Positions 49,002 through 57,995 of a stretch of 64,000 nucleotides of DNA are shown here, one piece after another. Under the pieces are notes generated by a model. The model was given only the letters and a program-made list of their open reading frames with translations. It was not told the origin of the DNA and ran no database searches. Made by a program: the position numbers and the translations under genes. Every line of letters starts with the position of its first letter. The first letter of the stretch is position 1. The DNA is taken from positions 682,001 to 746,000 of the forward strand of contig NZ_JAERQK010000001.1 of assembly GCF_017912535.1 (NCBI RefSeq). Direction: 5' to 3'. Origin of the DNA: Motiliproteus sediminis. Lineage in GTDB: Bacteria > Pseudomonadota > Gammaproteobacteria > Pseudomonadales > Balneatricaceae.

Positions 49002-49745
49002 TTAGCCCATGTACATGCCGCCATTGACCTGAATGGTTTCGCCGGTAACGTAACCACCCGCTTCGCTGGCCAGGAATCCGACCACCGCAGCAATCTCTTC
49101 AGGCTTACCCAAACGATTCAACGGGATTTGAGCTTTCAGCTTATCTTTGTGCTCATCCGCCAAACCGCTGGTCATATCAGTGTCGATAAAACCGGGCGCC
49201 ACAGAGTTGACAGTAATATTACGCGACGCAACCTCGCGAGCCAGCGCACGACTGAAGCCTTCAATACCCGCCTTGGCAGCAGCATAGTTGCTTTGCCCGG
49301 CATTACCCATCGACGCAACCACCGAACTGACGTTGATGATGCGACCCCAACGCGCCTTGGTCATGCCGCGCAAGCAACCTTTTGCGACACGATAGATAGA
49401 GGTCAAGTTAGTATTGAGCACCGAGTCCCACTCATCATCTTTCATTCGCATCAGGATATTGTCGCGGGTAATTCCTGCGTTGTTTACCAGAATAGTCACC
49501 GCGCCAAACTCTGCCTGGACCTGCTCCAGAACAGCCTCTACTGACTCTGCAGACGCCACATCAAGAACCATCCCCTTGCCCGGAACACCCGCCTCAGCCA
49601 AGTTTGCGGTGATCGTTTCCGCACCGCCGGCACTGGTGGCAGTACCCACCACCACAACCCCCTGACGACCCAACTCCAGGGCAATCGCCTTTCCGATACC
49701 GCGCGTAGCGCCGGTAACCAGCGCCACCTTACCTTCAATACTCAT
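49002..49745 (-). CDS. fabG: 3-oxoacyl-ACP reductase
   Basis: The 247-residue short-chain dehydrogenase has the NADPH loop TGATRGIG (residues 12-19), NNAG near 88, and the catalytic Ser-Tyr-Lys in NVSSV and YAAAKAG (about 137-155). It reduces beta-ketoacyl-ACP. The ATG at 49745 has GGAG seven bases upstream; a TTG one codon earlier is ignored. It follows fabD by 26 bases in the cluster. Confidence 0.95.
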   Translation of the reverse strand: MSIEGKVALVTGATRGIGKAIALELGRQGVVVVGTATSAGGAETITANLAEAGVPGKGMVLDVASAESVEAVLEQVQAEFGAVTILVNNAGITRDNILMRMKDDEWDSVLNTNLTSIYRVAKGCLRGMTKARWGRIINVSSVVASMGNAGQSNYAAAKAGIEGFSRALAREVASRNITVNSVAPGFIDTDMTSGLADEHKDKLKAQIPLNRLGKPEEIAAVVGFLASEAGGYVTGETIQVNGGMYMG

Positions 49746-49771
49746 CAATACGCTCCATCAATGTTCGGCAC

Positions 49772-50704
49772 TTATAGCTCAAGCGCCTTGGCAAAACCCG
49801 CTGCATCGCTAATAGAAGCGACGCTGAGGCTCCGCTGAATACGCTTATTCAATCCCGACAATACTTTTCCGGGACCACACTCAATCATGGTTTCGGCACC
49901 TGCGGCGACCATGGTATTGACACAATCGGTCCACAACACAGGACTGTATAACTGCGCCACCAGATTCTGCTTGATCTCTTCAACACTGGTAGAGGCCGCC
50001 GCTGACACATTCTGGACCACAGCGCATTGCGGCATGATGACCTCGATCGCCTCCAGCGCCTCCGCCAGCTTATCAGCCGCGGGCTGCATCAGCGCACAAT
50101 GAGACGGAACGCTGACCGGCAATTCCAACGCGCGCTTGGCACCTGCCTCCTTGCACAACTCGACAGCACGACCGACGGCGGCAGCAGAACCGGCGATAAC
50201 CACCTGCCCCGGGGAGTTATAGTTCACCGCGGCAACAACATCACCCTGAGCCGCAGCCGCACAGGCAGCTTCCACTTTGTCATCATCGAGACCGAGCACA
50301 GCAGCCATAGCACCTTCCCCGGCGGGAACAGCTTGCTGCATCGCCTCGCCACGCAGCTTAACCAGCCGCACCCCATCCGCCAACGACAACGCCCCCGCGC
50401 AGACAAGCGCGGTGTACTCTCCGAGACTGTGACCGGACATCTGCGCCGGCCTTGCCCCACCCTCAGCACACCAGAGGCGCCATAACGCAACCCCGGCTGT
50501 CAACAGCGCAGGCTGAGTTTTGTCGGTGCTATTGAGTTCAGCCTCCGGGCCACTCTGGGTTAGATCCCAAAGGTCGTAACCAAGCGCATCGGAAGCCTGC
50601 TTGAATGTTTCCTGGATAACGCCATGTTGCGCCGCCAACTCCCCCAGCATACCGACCTGTTGGGAGCCCTGCCCCGGGAACACAAAAGCGAGATTCTGTT
50701 TCAT
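49772..50704 (-). CDS. fabD: Malonyl-CoA:ACP transacylase
   Basis: The 310-residue protein starts at the ATG at 50704 with GAGG five bases upstream, which gives the usual MKQNLAFVFPGQGSQ opening; 14 extra codons upstream are not counted. The nucleophile elbow GHSLGEY (serine about residue 92) and the SVPSHC histidine segment (about 200) are present. It loads malonyl groups onto ACP. It is directly downstream of plsX, with no fabH between them. Confidence 0.95.
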   Translation of the reverse strand: MKQNLAFVFPGQGSQQVGMLGELAAQHGVIQETFKQASDALGYDLWDLTQSGPEAELNSTDKTQPALLTAGVALWRLWCAEGGARPAQMSGHSLGEYTALVCAGALSLADGVRLVKLRGEAMQQAVPAGEGAMAAVLGLDDDKVEAACAAAAQGDVVAAVNYNSPGQVVIAGSAAAVGRAVELCKEAGAKRALELPVSVPSHCALMQPAADKLAEALEAIEVIMPQCAVVQNVSAAASTSVEEIKQNLVAQLYSPVLWTDCVNTMVAAGAETMIECGPGKVLSGLNKRIQRSLSVASISDAAGFAKALEL

Positions 50705-50799
50705 GAGATCCTCTTTATTCCTCATTACAACCGCATGACAACCCACGCAGCCATGAGCGCATATGTTAACCGATTTAAACTATCAAATGAGCGTATTTG

Positions 50800-51804
50800 T
50801 CAGAGCAGCTGCGACAATTTTTGGTTGGTTAGCGCAGGCACATTGCGCACCACCTCCTGGCGCGCCTGACGCAAGGCATGAGCAAAACACTCTCGGTTAG
50901 CAGAACCGTGACTTTTAACCACAATTCCCTGGAGCCCAAGCAGACTTGCACCGTTGTGCCGCGACGGATCCATCACTTCCTGCAACTCTTCGACAATTGG
51001 CCGTGCCAGCAGCCCCACCAAGCGCCGGTACCAGCTGCCGCGAAACGCCTCGGCAAACGCATGCCCGAGCAGACGCGCCAATCCCTCGCTACTCTTCAAC
51101 GCAACGTTACCCACAAAACCGTCGCACACAACCACGTCCGCCTTGCCGGCATAAACGTCATCACCCTCGACGTAGCCCACGTAGTTGAGCGAGCTATGCT
51201 CACGAATCAATCGCGAAGCCAGCTTCACCTGCTCGTTGCCCTTGATCTCTTCTTCACCGACATTAAGCAGCGCCACCCGAGGCGACTCACAACCACTGAC
51301 GGCCTCCGCAAGCGACGCACCCAGCAACGCAAACTGATACAGATGCTCCGCACTGCAATCCACGTTAGCCCCCAGATCCAGCATATAACAGAAGCCATTG
51401 CGGGTAGGAATCATGGTCGCGATAGCAGGTCGGTCGATACCCGGATGGGTACGCAACAGATAGCGCCCCATCGCCATCAGCGCACCGGTATTACCCGCAC
51501 TAACGGCGGCATCAGCATGCTGCTCGGCAACCAACTCGATGGAACGATAGAGTGATGAGTCTCTTCGATGACGAAGGGCGAAGGAGGGCTTATCCCCCAT
51601 CCCGACGACCGAAGTGGAGGCTACCAAGCGGATCCGATCATCGACCCGACCACCCAGCAGCGGCCTGATCACATCAGGATCACCTACCAACCGGAGAGAG
51701 GTATCGGGAAATTCGGAGAGAAAATCGAGCGATGCGGGAATAATGACGTGGGGACCGAAGTCCCCACTCATCGCATCAATCGCCAGGGTGCAGGATGCAA
51801 CCAA
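50800..51804 (-). CDS. plsX: Phosphate acyltransferase PlsX
   Basis: The 334-residue protein has the PlsX opening LAIDAMSGDFGP (Ser where most have Gly), SAGNTGALMA (about residues 103-112), GANVDC and the VVCDGFVGNVALK segment. PlsX makes acyl-phosphate from acyl-ACP for phospholipid synthesis. The only start near the right place is a TTG at 51804, just after the rpmF stop; the next ATG would cut into the conserved N-terminus. No clear ribosome site is present, so translation may be coupled to rpmF. Confidence 0.92.
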   Translation of the reverse strand: MVASCTLAIDAMSGDFGPHVIIPASLDFLSEFPDTSLRLVGDPDVIRPLLGGRVDDRIRLVASTSVVGMGDKPSFALRHRRDSSLYRSIELVAEQHADAAVSAGNTGALMAMGRYLLRTHPGIDRPAIATMIPTRNGFCYMLDLGANVDCSAEHLYQFALLGASLAEAVSGCESPRVALLNVGEEEIKGNEQVKLASRLIREHSSLNYVGYVEGDDVYAGKADVVVCDGFVGNVALKSSEGLARLLGHAFAEAFRGSWYRRLVGLLARPIVEELQEVMDPSRHNGASLLGLQGIVVKSHGSANRECFAHALRQARQEVVRNVPALTNQKLSQLL

Positions 51805-51809
51805 GCTGA

Positions 51810-51986
51810 TTAGGCGTCTTTATTTACCACCTGACGACCACGGTAGAAACCGTCCGCAGTCACGTGGTGACGACGGTGAACTTCACCAGTGGTGGCGTCC
51901 TGAGACAGGGTTGCAGAGGTCAGGGCATCGTGTGAACGACGCTGACCACGGCGGGAACGAGTTACTTTATTCTGTTGAACAGCCAT
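51810..51986 (-). CDS. rpmF: 50S ribosomal protein L32
   Basis: The 58-residue basic protein reads [20 protein letters not shown] at the N-terminus, the standard L32 opening, then a [12 protein letters not shown] segment and a KDA end. It lacks the zinc cysteines found in some L32 proteins. It sits between yceD and plsX, its universal position in gammaproteobacteria. Confidence 0.97.
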   Translation of the reverse strand: MAVQQNKVTRSRRGQRRSHDALTSATLSQDATTGEVHRRHHVTADGFYRGRQVVNKDA

Positions 51987-52007
51987 GACTGAGCAGCTCC
52001 TGAAAAA

Positions 52008-52529
52008 CTAGTCTTTGTTTGCCTTTAACTGGGCCAGCACCGCAAAAGGGTTGGATTTCTCGCCCTCGTCGGAACCCGCCCGGGGATCCTCAAATTTAGT
52101 CGTGATAACGCAATCATCATGATAGGCAATCAACGGTAGACCGAGGATCAACTCCTCCTCTATCGCTTCATGCACATTCTGCTTGCCGTCTTCATCCACA
52201 ATATAGGGATCGTAACGACCCGGCAGATTCTGCGCAGATTCCTCACTTCCCGCAAAAGCCAAATTCAGCTCTGCGTTAAGCGTAATCACAACCGGCTCTA
52301 GACACCGTTGACAAAGCATCCGAACCTCCGTCTTCGCCTCACCATTCACATGACGAATTCGCTCTTCATCAACGGAATAGTGCAGCTGAGCCTCAATCTC
52401 ACCTTCAGCATCAACCAGATAGCTGGCCAATCGTTGCAACTGCTGAACCTGAATCACTCCCTCATAAGAGAGCCCCTGGTCTGCACAGCGGCGCGGATCT
52501 ACTTTAACGGGTAACTGGGCCTTCGACAT
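52008..52529 (-). CDS. yceD: YceD-family (DUF177) protein
   Basis: The 173-residue acidic protein has the DUF177 pattern with CQRCLEP (about residues 73-79) and the ILGLPLIAYHDDC C-terminal segment. YceD is linked to 23S rRNA accumulation and ribosome assembly, but its mechanism is unknown. It is the first gene of the yceD-rpmF-plsX-fab operon, 21 bases before rpmF. An inverted repeat lies 16 bases upstream of its ATG. Confidence 0.9.
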   Translation of the reverse strand: MSKAQLPVKVDPRRCADQGLSYEGVIQVQQLQRLASYLVDAEGEIEAQLHYSVDEERIRHVNGEAKTEVRMLCQRCLEPVVITLNAELNLAFAGSEESAQNLPGRYDPYIVDEDGKQNVHEAIEEELILGLPLIAYHDDCVITTKFEDPRAGSDEGEKSNPFAVLAQLKANKD

Positions 52530-52544
52530 AAGCGCGCCATAATA

Positions 52545-52561
52545 GGGATCTAGGCGATCCC
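52545..52561. repeat. Inverted repeat between yceD and maf
   Basis: GGGATC-TAGGC-GATCCC is a perfect 6-bp inverted repeat in the divergent gap, 16 bases upstream of the yceD ATG. It could form a hairpin near the yceD ribosome site or be an operator; the sequence does not decide. Confidence 0.35.
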
Positions 52562-52639
52562 TGTAAAGGAAAAAACCACAAAATCAGCGCCAATCACGCT
52601 ACTATCGGCCACCGGATTACCTGAACGAGAAATTGTATC

Positions 52640-53218
52640 ATGCTCCCACTGGTTCTGGCGTCGTCATCGCCTTTTCGCAGCACCCTGCTAAAGAAGCTGA
52701 ATCTGAGTTTCAGCTGTCGCTCGCCCGAGGTAGATGAAACCCCGCTGAAGAACGAGCTGGCGCACAAACTGGTGACAAGATTGGCGGCCGCCAAAGCGCG
52801 AGCGGTGGTCGTGCCCGGCACCGACGAGCTGATCATCGGTTCAGACCAGGTCGCCGTTTTTGCAGACCAGATTATCGGCAAGCCGCTCACTCACGCTCGG
52901 GCTCAGGCCCAACTGCGCCGTTTCAGCGGCAACAGCGTCACCTTTCTGACCGGCCTCTGCCTGCTCAACACCCGCTCAGGCACGACCCACACCCTGGTCG
53001 AACCATTCGAAGTAAAATTCCGCCGTCTGAGTGACGCACAAATCGAACGCTATCTGACTCTCGACCAACCGTACCAGTGCGCAGGCAGCTTCAAGTGCGA
53101 GGGCTACGGCATCACGCTGTTCGAACAACTCAAAGGCGACGACCCTAACTCCCTGGTAGGACTGCCGCTGATCCGGCTGGTTGAACTGCTACAGCGGGAA
53201 AGCATCAACCTGCCGTAA
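52640..53218 (+). CDS. Maf-type nucleotide pyrophosphatase (YceF-like)
   Basis: The 192-residue protein begins LPLVLASSSPFRSTLLKKL, the Maf/YceF opening, and has the SPEVDETP and GSDQVAVF segments with the acidic active-site residues. Maf proteins cleave nucleoside triphosphates with modified bases; the YceF subgroup acts on 7-methyl-GTP. I assign the YceF type from the position next to yceD. It is transcribed opposite to the cluster, converging with sppA. Confidence 0.88.
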   Translation: MLPLVLASSSPFRSTLLKKLNLSFSCRSPEVDETPLKNELAHKLVTRLAAAKARAVVVPGTDELIIGSDQVAVFADQIIGKPLTHARAQAQLRRFSGNSVTFLTGLCLLNTRSGTTHTLVEPFEVKFRRLSDAQIERYLTLDQPYQCAGSFKCEGYGITLFEQLKGDDPNSLVGLPLIRLVELLQRESINLP

Positions 53219-53221
53219 CCA

Positions 53222-54235
53222 TTAACGCAGAGGCGACACCCCGGCTCCCATTTCCGTTGCCAGCGTCTTGGCAAAAGTCGCTCCGAAGCGCTCCGCCAGC
53301 CGCTCAATCGGTGTCGCTTTGTGGGTGAAGTTAACAATATTCTCTTCACCGACCAGCTCGCGCGCGACGTAGCTGGCACTCCCCAGGCCATCAATCAAAC
53401 CAAGCTCAAGCGCTTGTTCACCGGTCCAAATCAAACCGCTAAACAATGCCTCGTCATCTACGAGGCGATCTCCACGCCCCTTGCGAACCTGATCAATAAA
53501 CTGCTCGTGGGTAGTTTTCAACACCCCCTTCCAGAACGCCACTTCGCTCTCCTTCAAGGGCGAGAACGGGTCAAGAAAGGCTTTGTTCTCGCCCGAGGTC
53601 ACCACACGTCGCTCAACCCCAAGCTTTTCCAGCGTCTCAACGAAACCGAAGCTCGACGAAATCACGCCGATTGAACCCACCAGACTCGCCTTATCTGCGT
53701 AGATTTCGTCCGCAGCCGCAGCAATGTAGTAACCGCCGGAGGCACCGATATCGACGATAACACTGTAAACCGGGGTATCCGGATGCAACGCCCGTAACCG
53801 CCGGATTTCATCGTAGACGTATCCCGCCTGAACCGGGCTGCCTCCCGGGCTGTTGATGCGTACAATAACGGCTCGAGTATTATCATCTTCAAAGGCATCG
53901 CGCAGCCCCGTCACGATTGCATCGGCGTTGGCGGCATCGTCCTGAGATATAGTCCCCAGCACCTCAACCAAAGCCACATGAGCCTCACCTTCGTCACTGG
54001 CATCAAACAGCTCATCAGGCATCAGCAGCACCAGCAGAGCGGTCAGGTAAGCAAAGGTCAGCACCTTGAAAAAGATCCCCCAGCGCCGTGAGCGACGCTG
54101 TTCGGCAGTCAGACTCAGCACGAGCTTTTGAATCAGCTTCCACTCTTTGCGCTGTTCGTCAGCGTCGGGCGCTGGAGCCTTCTCTTCGGACAAACGCTGC
54201 CCACCCTCTTTATTACCCCACAGATCTTCACTCAC
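53222..54235 (-). CDS. Signal peptide peptidase-like S49 protease
   Basis: The protein is 337 residues from the GTG at 54235, which overlaps the gph stop (GTGA) and has GGGAGAG just upstream; 17 extra codons upstream are disregarded. One membrane helix (about residues 52-75) is followed by an S49 protease domain with INSPGGSP (about 129), the nucleophile serine in DIGASGGYYIA (about 162-172) and the lysine in ADKASLVGSIG (about 180). This is the short SppA type (SohB-like size). It degrades membrane-embedded signal peptides. Confidence 0.87.
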   Translation of the reverse strand: MSEDLWGNKEGGQRLSEEKAPAPDADEQRKEWKLIQKLVLSLTAEQRRSRRWGIFFKVLTFAYLTALLVLLMPDELFDASDEGEAHVALVEVLGTISQDDAANADAIVTGLRDAFEDDNTRAVIVRINSPGGSPVQAGYVYDEIRRLRALHPDTPVYSVIVDIGASGGYYIAAAADEIYADKASLVGSIGVISSSFGFVETLEKLGVERRVVTSGENKAFLDPFSPLKESEVAFWKGVLKTTHEQFIDQVRKGRGDRLVDDEALFSGLIWTGEQALELGLIDGLGSASYVARELVGEENIVNFTHKATPIERLAERFGATFAKTLATEMGAGVSPLR

Positions 54236-54930
54236 ATCATCTCTCCCTGCGAGGCCCAAACCCCGTTGTCGGACGCCCGCAACCAAGCCTCCAGTTGCTC
54301 AAAGCGATCAACGACCATAACCGGCTTATGACGCTGCAGCCGGTCGACGCTGTGTGCCCCGTAACTGACCCCCACCGAGGGCATACCGGCATTTGCCGCC
54401 ATCTCCAGATCATATTCGGTATCCCCGACCATTACCGCATCCACGGGATCCACCGCAAACACATCGACCAACTCTTTCAGCATGTGCGGATCAGGCTTGG
54501 AGCGGGTCTCGTCGGCACAGCGACTATCGCTGAATAACTCTCCCAATCCAGTTTCCTGAAACGCACGATCAAGACCACGCCGACTCTTTCCCGTCGCCAC
54601 GGCGAGGCGAAAGCCATGCTCAGCAAGACGCCTCAATCCCGTCTCAACTCCGGGAAACAGGGGACTTGGAAGCTGATCTTCAGCCAGAAAAAAGCTGGAG
54701 TAGCGTAACCGCATGCGCTCAACATCTCGCTCCTTGATGCCGGGATACAGCACCTGCAACGCCTCGGGCAGACCCAGACCGATGATGTTGCGCACCGCCT
54801 CGGCCTCTAGCGCCGGCATCGCCTCGGCTTCGGCGGCCCGCTGCATACACTCGATGATACGCGCAGCAGAATCGATCAAAGTCCCATCCCAGTCAAAAAT
54901 CACCAAACGTCCCAACGAACCACTCCTCAT
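54232..54930 (-). CDS. HAD phosphatase, phosphoglycolate phosphatase-like
   Basis: The 232-residue protein has the HAD motif I FDWDGTLIDS (residues 12-21), a helical cap, motif II ATGKSRRGL, and motif III SKPDP with VGDTEYDLEMA. It resembles phosphoglycolate phosphatase (Gph) and the PA2974-type proteins next to rluC in Pseudomonas. The ATG at 54930 has no ribosome site; a TTG at 54915 with AGGAG seven bases upstream is an alternative start. It precedes the S49 protease with coupled translation. Substrate is not certain. Confidence 0.82.
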   Translation of the reverse strand: MRSGSLGRLVIFDWDGTLIDSAARIIECMQRAAEAEAMPALEAEAVRNIIGLGLPEALQVLYPGIKERDVERMRLRYSSFFLAEDQLPSPLFPGVETGLRRLAEHGFRLAVATGKSRRGLDRAFQETGLGELFSDSRCADETRSKPDPHMLKELVDVFAVDPVDAVMVGDTEYDLEMAANAGMPSVGVSYGAHSVDRLQRHKPVMVVDRFEQLEAWLRASDNGVWASQGEMM

Positions 54931-55086
54931 GCAAACAATGCTGTGATAGTAAAGGCGGCGTCTGTTTTTTCAACCCACGCCCAACTATACGCAACCGTAT
55001 AGAAAAACTCTCCGCAGCTTGGTAGTGTTAGGGCTGTGGGTTATGCTGCGCCCACCAATGTTTCAACCTGACTAGGAGTCATCCCC

Positions 55087-55515
55087 ATGAGCGACCTGCA
55101 CGGTTACTACCTCGAAGACCTGGAAGTCGGCATGTCTGCATCGATCGCCAAGACTGTATCGGAAGCCGACGTCTATGGCTTTGCCGGCATTACCGGCGAT
55201 AATAACCCGGTCCACGTCAACGCCGAATACGCCGCAACCACCATGTTCAAGGAGCGCATCGCTCACGGCATGCTCAGCGCCGGCTTCATCTCCGCGGTAC
55301 TTGGCACCCGACTGCCCGGTCCCGGCGCCATCTACGTCGATCAGCAGATCAAATTCAAGGCACCGGTCAAGATCGGCGACACACTGACCGCAACCGCCAC
55401 CATCGACAGCATCGACGAACGTCGTCGTCGCGTGGTACTGAACACAGTGTGCACCGTCGCCGACAAAGTTGTTGCCGACGGCCAGGCTACCCTGATGGTG
55501 GACTCACGCAACTAA
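55087..55515 (+). CDS. (R)-specific enoyl-CoA hydratase, PhaJ-like
   Basis: The 142-residue hot-dog protein has the MaoC/PhaJ hydratase-2 motif with Asp38 and His43 in GDNNPVH, then the FKERIAHGML segment. It makes (R)-3-hydroxyacyl-CoA from enoyl-CoA, linking beta-oxidation to polyhydroxyalkanoate or other routes. No PHA synthase is in this window, so the end use is not shown. It precedes the isochorismatase-like gene by 13 bases. Confidence 0.85.
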   Translation: MSDLHGYYLEDLEVGMSASIAKTVSEADVYGFAGITGDNNPVHVNAEYAATTMFKERIAHGMLSAGFISAVLGTRLPGPGAIYVDQQIKFKAPVKIGDTLTATATIDSIDERRRRVVLNTVCTVADKVVADGQATLMVDSRN

Positions 55516-55528
55516 AGGAGATCCTCCC

Positions 55529-56074
55529 ATGCTGATCGATCCTTCTCGCTCCTGCCTGCTGGTCGTCGACATTCAGGAAAAGCTGGTTCCGGCCATCCAC
55601 CAGCAGGCGCAACTGGTGGACGGCGCACGCTGGCTACTGGGTGTCGCCAGTATTATCGACATTCCGATACTGGTGTCGGAACAGTACCCGCAGGGTCTGG
55701 GGCACACCGTTGAGGCGTTACAGTCCTGGTGCTCGCCCGACAACACCTTCAGCAAACAGCATTTCTCGTGCGCGGCCGACGACAGCTGCCTTGCCACCAT
55801 CAACGCCGCCGAGCGGCAACAGATCGTGATCGCCGGCATGGAAGCGCACGTGTGCGTATTGCAGACAGCTCTCGGGCTGCTGCAGCAGGGCAAAGAGGTG
55901 TTCGTGGTCGCTGACGCGGTGGGCTCCCGCAACCCTGAAGACAAGCAACGGGCGCTTGAACGCATGGCACGCCTGGGCGTTCAGATTGTCAGCCGTGAGA
56001 TGGTTGCGTTCGAGTGGATGCAACGCTCAGGAACCGCCATCTTCAAGCAGATCAGCCAGGAGTATCTGCGCTAA
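55529..56074 (+). CDS. Isochorismatase-family hydrolase
   Basis: The 181-residue protein has the family triad Asp14 (VVDIQEK), Lys76 (SKQHF) and Cys109 (GMEAHVCV). Members include isochorismatase, nicotinamidase and uncharacterised YcaC-type hydrolases; this size and the DIQEKL start fit the YcaC-like group. The substrate is unknown. It follows the PhaJ-like gene and has an AAGGAG ribosome site. Confidence 0.83.
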   Translation: MLIDPSRSCLLVVDIQEKLVPAIHQQAQLVDGARWLLGVASIIDIPILVSEQYPQGLGHTVEALQSWCSPDNTFSKQHFSCAADDSCLATINAAERQQIVIAGMEAHVCVLQTALGLLQQGKEVFVVADAVGSRNPEDKQRALERMARLGVQIVSREMVAFEWMQRSGTAIFKQISQEYLR

Positions 56075-56107
56075 CTGGCTCCATATCCGGACCGGCCCAT
56101 GGCCGGT

Positions 56108-57931
56108 TCAGATCTCCGCCAGATGCCCGGCAAACTGCCGCGTTCCCGGCACCCCGATGACCATCTTCGACAGCAGCTCTTCTCCCGCACTATCAAAAAA
56201 GATCAGCGCAGGCGGACCGATGATATTAAACCGCTTGTAGAGCGCCTTGGCAGCGTCATCGTGGGCGGTGACATCCACACGCACCAGTTCGAACCGCTGC
56301 AACTGCTTCTGCACGTCCGCATCGGCAAAGGTGAACGCTTCCAACTCTTTACAGGAAACGCACCAATCGGCATAGAAGTCGAGCATTACCGGCCGACTAT
56401 CAGTTCGCGCCTGCTCTAGCAACGGCTGCAACCCCTCCATTGAGGTCACCGTTGCGAACTCCAGTTCAGGCGAAGCTCGCTCACCATTGACCGCGACACC
56501 AACGCCCTGCAGCGGATACAACATGCTGCGATTGCCGGCAGCCACACCCACCAGCAGCGCGCCGCCATAGATCAACATCAGCAGCCCCACCCCCTTGCCG
56601 AGGCGATACCAACCCGAAGCATCAGCGGGCAGACCGTCCAGCGCATGGAGGTAGCAAGCCGTTACCACCAGAATCACACCGGTCAGCAGCATGGTGATCT
56701 CGGTGGCGACGATACGATCCAGCATCCAGACCGCCATCAACAGCAAGACCACACCAAAGCCATTTTTCACCTGATTCATCCAGCCACCGGCCCGAGGAAG
56801 CAGACTCCCTGCCGACGCGCCCACCAGCAGCAGCGGCACCCCCATCCCCAGACTGAGAGCAAAGAGCGCAGCTCCACCGAGCAAAGGATCGCCACTCTGA
56901 CCGATATAGATCAGCGCGCCCGCCAGCGGCGCGGCGACGCAGGGCCCCACAATCAACGCAGACAGAAACCCCATCACCGCGACACCGGAAAGCTGACCAC
57001 CCTGCTGCGAACGACTGAGTCGATTCAACCGATTCTGGACAGACTGCGGCACCTGCAGCTGGTAGAAACCGAACATCGCGCCCGACAGCAGCACAAACAC
57101 CAGCGCGAACAGCACGATCACCCAGGGCGTTTGCAGCGCAGCCTGCAGATTCTCACCAAAGACCCCGGCAAACACCCCCGCCAGCGTATAGGTCAGACTC
57201 ATCGCCAACACGTAGACCAGCGCCAGCACAAAAGAGCGCCGAGGGGTGACCTGCGCGCCCTGCCCGGCAATAACACTGGCCAGAATGGGAATCATGGGCA
57301 GCACACAAGGGGTAAAAGCAAGCGCCAAACCGGCAACAAAAAACAGCCCGAGCGTGACCCAAAGGCCTCCGCCTGCCAATGCATCGCTGAAGCGCGCCTG
57401 ATCGGTGAGCGAGAACCCCTGATTGCCAACCGAAGCAGCCTCCGCGACAGAGTTCTGGAACTGCGCCGCCTCCACGGGAACAGCACCCAACTCGAGCGTT
57501 TTGCGCACCGGCGGGTAGCAGATCCCACCTTCCCAACAACCTTGATACTCAACCACCAGCGCCGCACCGTCGGGCACGCCCCCTGCGGCCTCAAACCGTG
57601 CTTCAACCACCGCTTCGTGGTAGTACACCCAGACCTGACCAAACAACGGATCGTCTTTCTGCTCGGCAGGTGCCGCCCGCATCTCTGCCAGCGCGACGCC
57701 TTCAGGGGTGAGCAGTTTGACTTTGTCCCGATAGAGGTAATAACCGTCTTCAATAGCCCAGTGCAGACGATAACGCCCCGGTGCCTCTTCGACCCCGCTA
57801 AAGATGTAGGCCTGGTCAACATCGAGCGGGCCATCCTGACTGCCGGACAAACGATCCAGCAACGAGGCGCCAGCAAGCGACGACGCAGCCAGGGTACAAA
57901 GCAACGTCAGCAGTAGGTATAGTCGTTTCAA
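56108..57931 (-). CDS. dsbD: Thiol:disulfide interchange protein DsbD
   Basis: The 607-residue protein has a signal peptide, the N-terminal DsbD domain with the cysteine pair in GCWEGGICYPP (near residues 140-147), eight membrane helices with cysteines in TPCVLPMIP and VGPCVAAPL, and a thioredoxin-like C-terminal domain with CVSC. It carries electrons from cytoplasmic thioredoxin to periplasmic thiols. I start at a TTG at 57931, which has AAGGA six bases upstream and opens a normal signal peptide (KRLYLLLTLLCTLAASS); an upstream TTG at 57964 is not favoured. Confidence 0.93.
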   Translation of the reverse strand: MKRLYLLLTLLCTLAASSLAGASLLDRLSGSQDGPLDVDQAYIFSGVEEAPGRYRLHWAIEDGYYLYRDKVKLLTPEGVALAEMRAAPAEQKDDPLFGQVWVYYHEAVVEARFEAAGGVPDGAALVVEYQGCWEGGICYPPVRKTLELGAVPVEAAQFQNSVAEAASVGNQGFSLTDQARFSDALAGGGLWVTLGLFFVAGLALAFTPCVLPMIPILASVIAGQGAQVTPRRSFVLALVYVLAMSLTYTLAGVFAGVFGENLQAALQTPWVIVLFALVFVLLSGAMFGFYQLQVPQSVQNRLNRLSRSQQGGQLSGVAVMGFLSALIVGPCVAAPLAGALIYIGQSGDPLLGGAALFALSLGMGVPLLLVGASAGSLLPRAGGWMNQVKNGFGVVLLLMAVWMLDRIVATEITMLLTGVILVVTACYLHALDGLPADASGWYRLGKGVGLLMLIYGGALLVGVAAGNRSMLYPLQGVGVAVNGERASPELEFATVTSMEGLQPLLEQARTDSRPVMLDFYADWCVSCKELEAFTFADADVQKQLQRFELVRVDVTAHDDAAKALYKRFNIIGPPALIFFDSAGEELLSKMVIGVPGTRQFAGHLAEI

Positions 57932-57995
57932 AGTGAATCCTTGGTCAGAAGAGCGTCCTTTCAATGGACGCCCCGAGCCGACAAAAGTTGCAGCA

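Noticed and set aside
56645-57916. A 423-codon open frame antisense to dsbD
   Set aside because: Composition is rich in His, Gln, Arg and Asn in the way of a shadow of a membrane-protein gene; no domain, no ribosome site, and dsbD is certain on the other strand.
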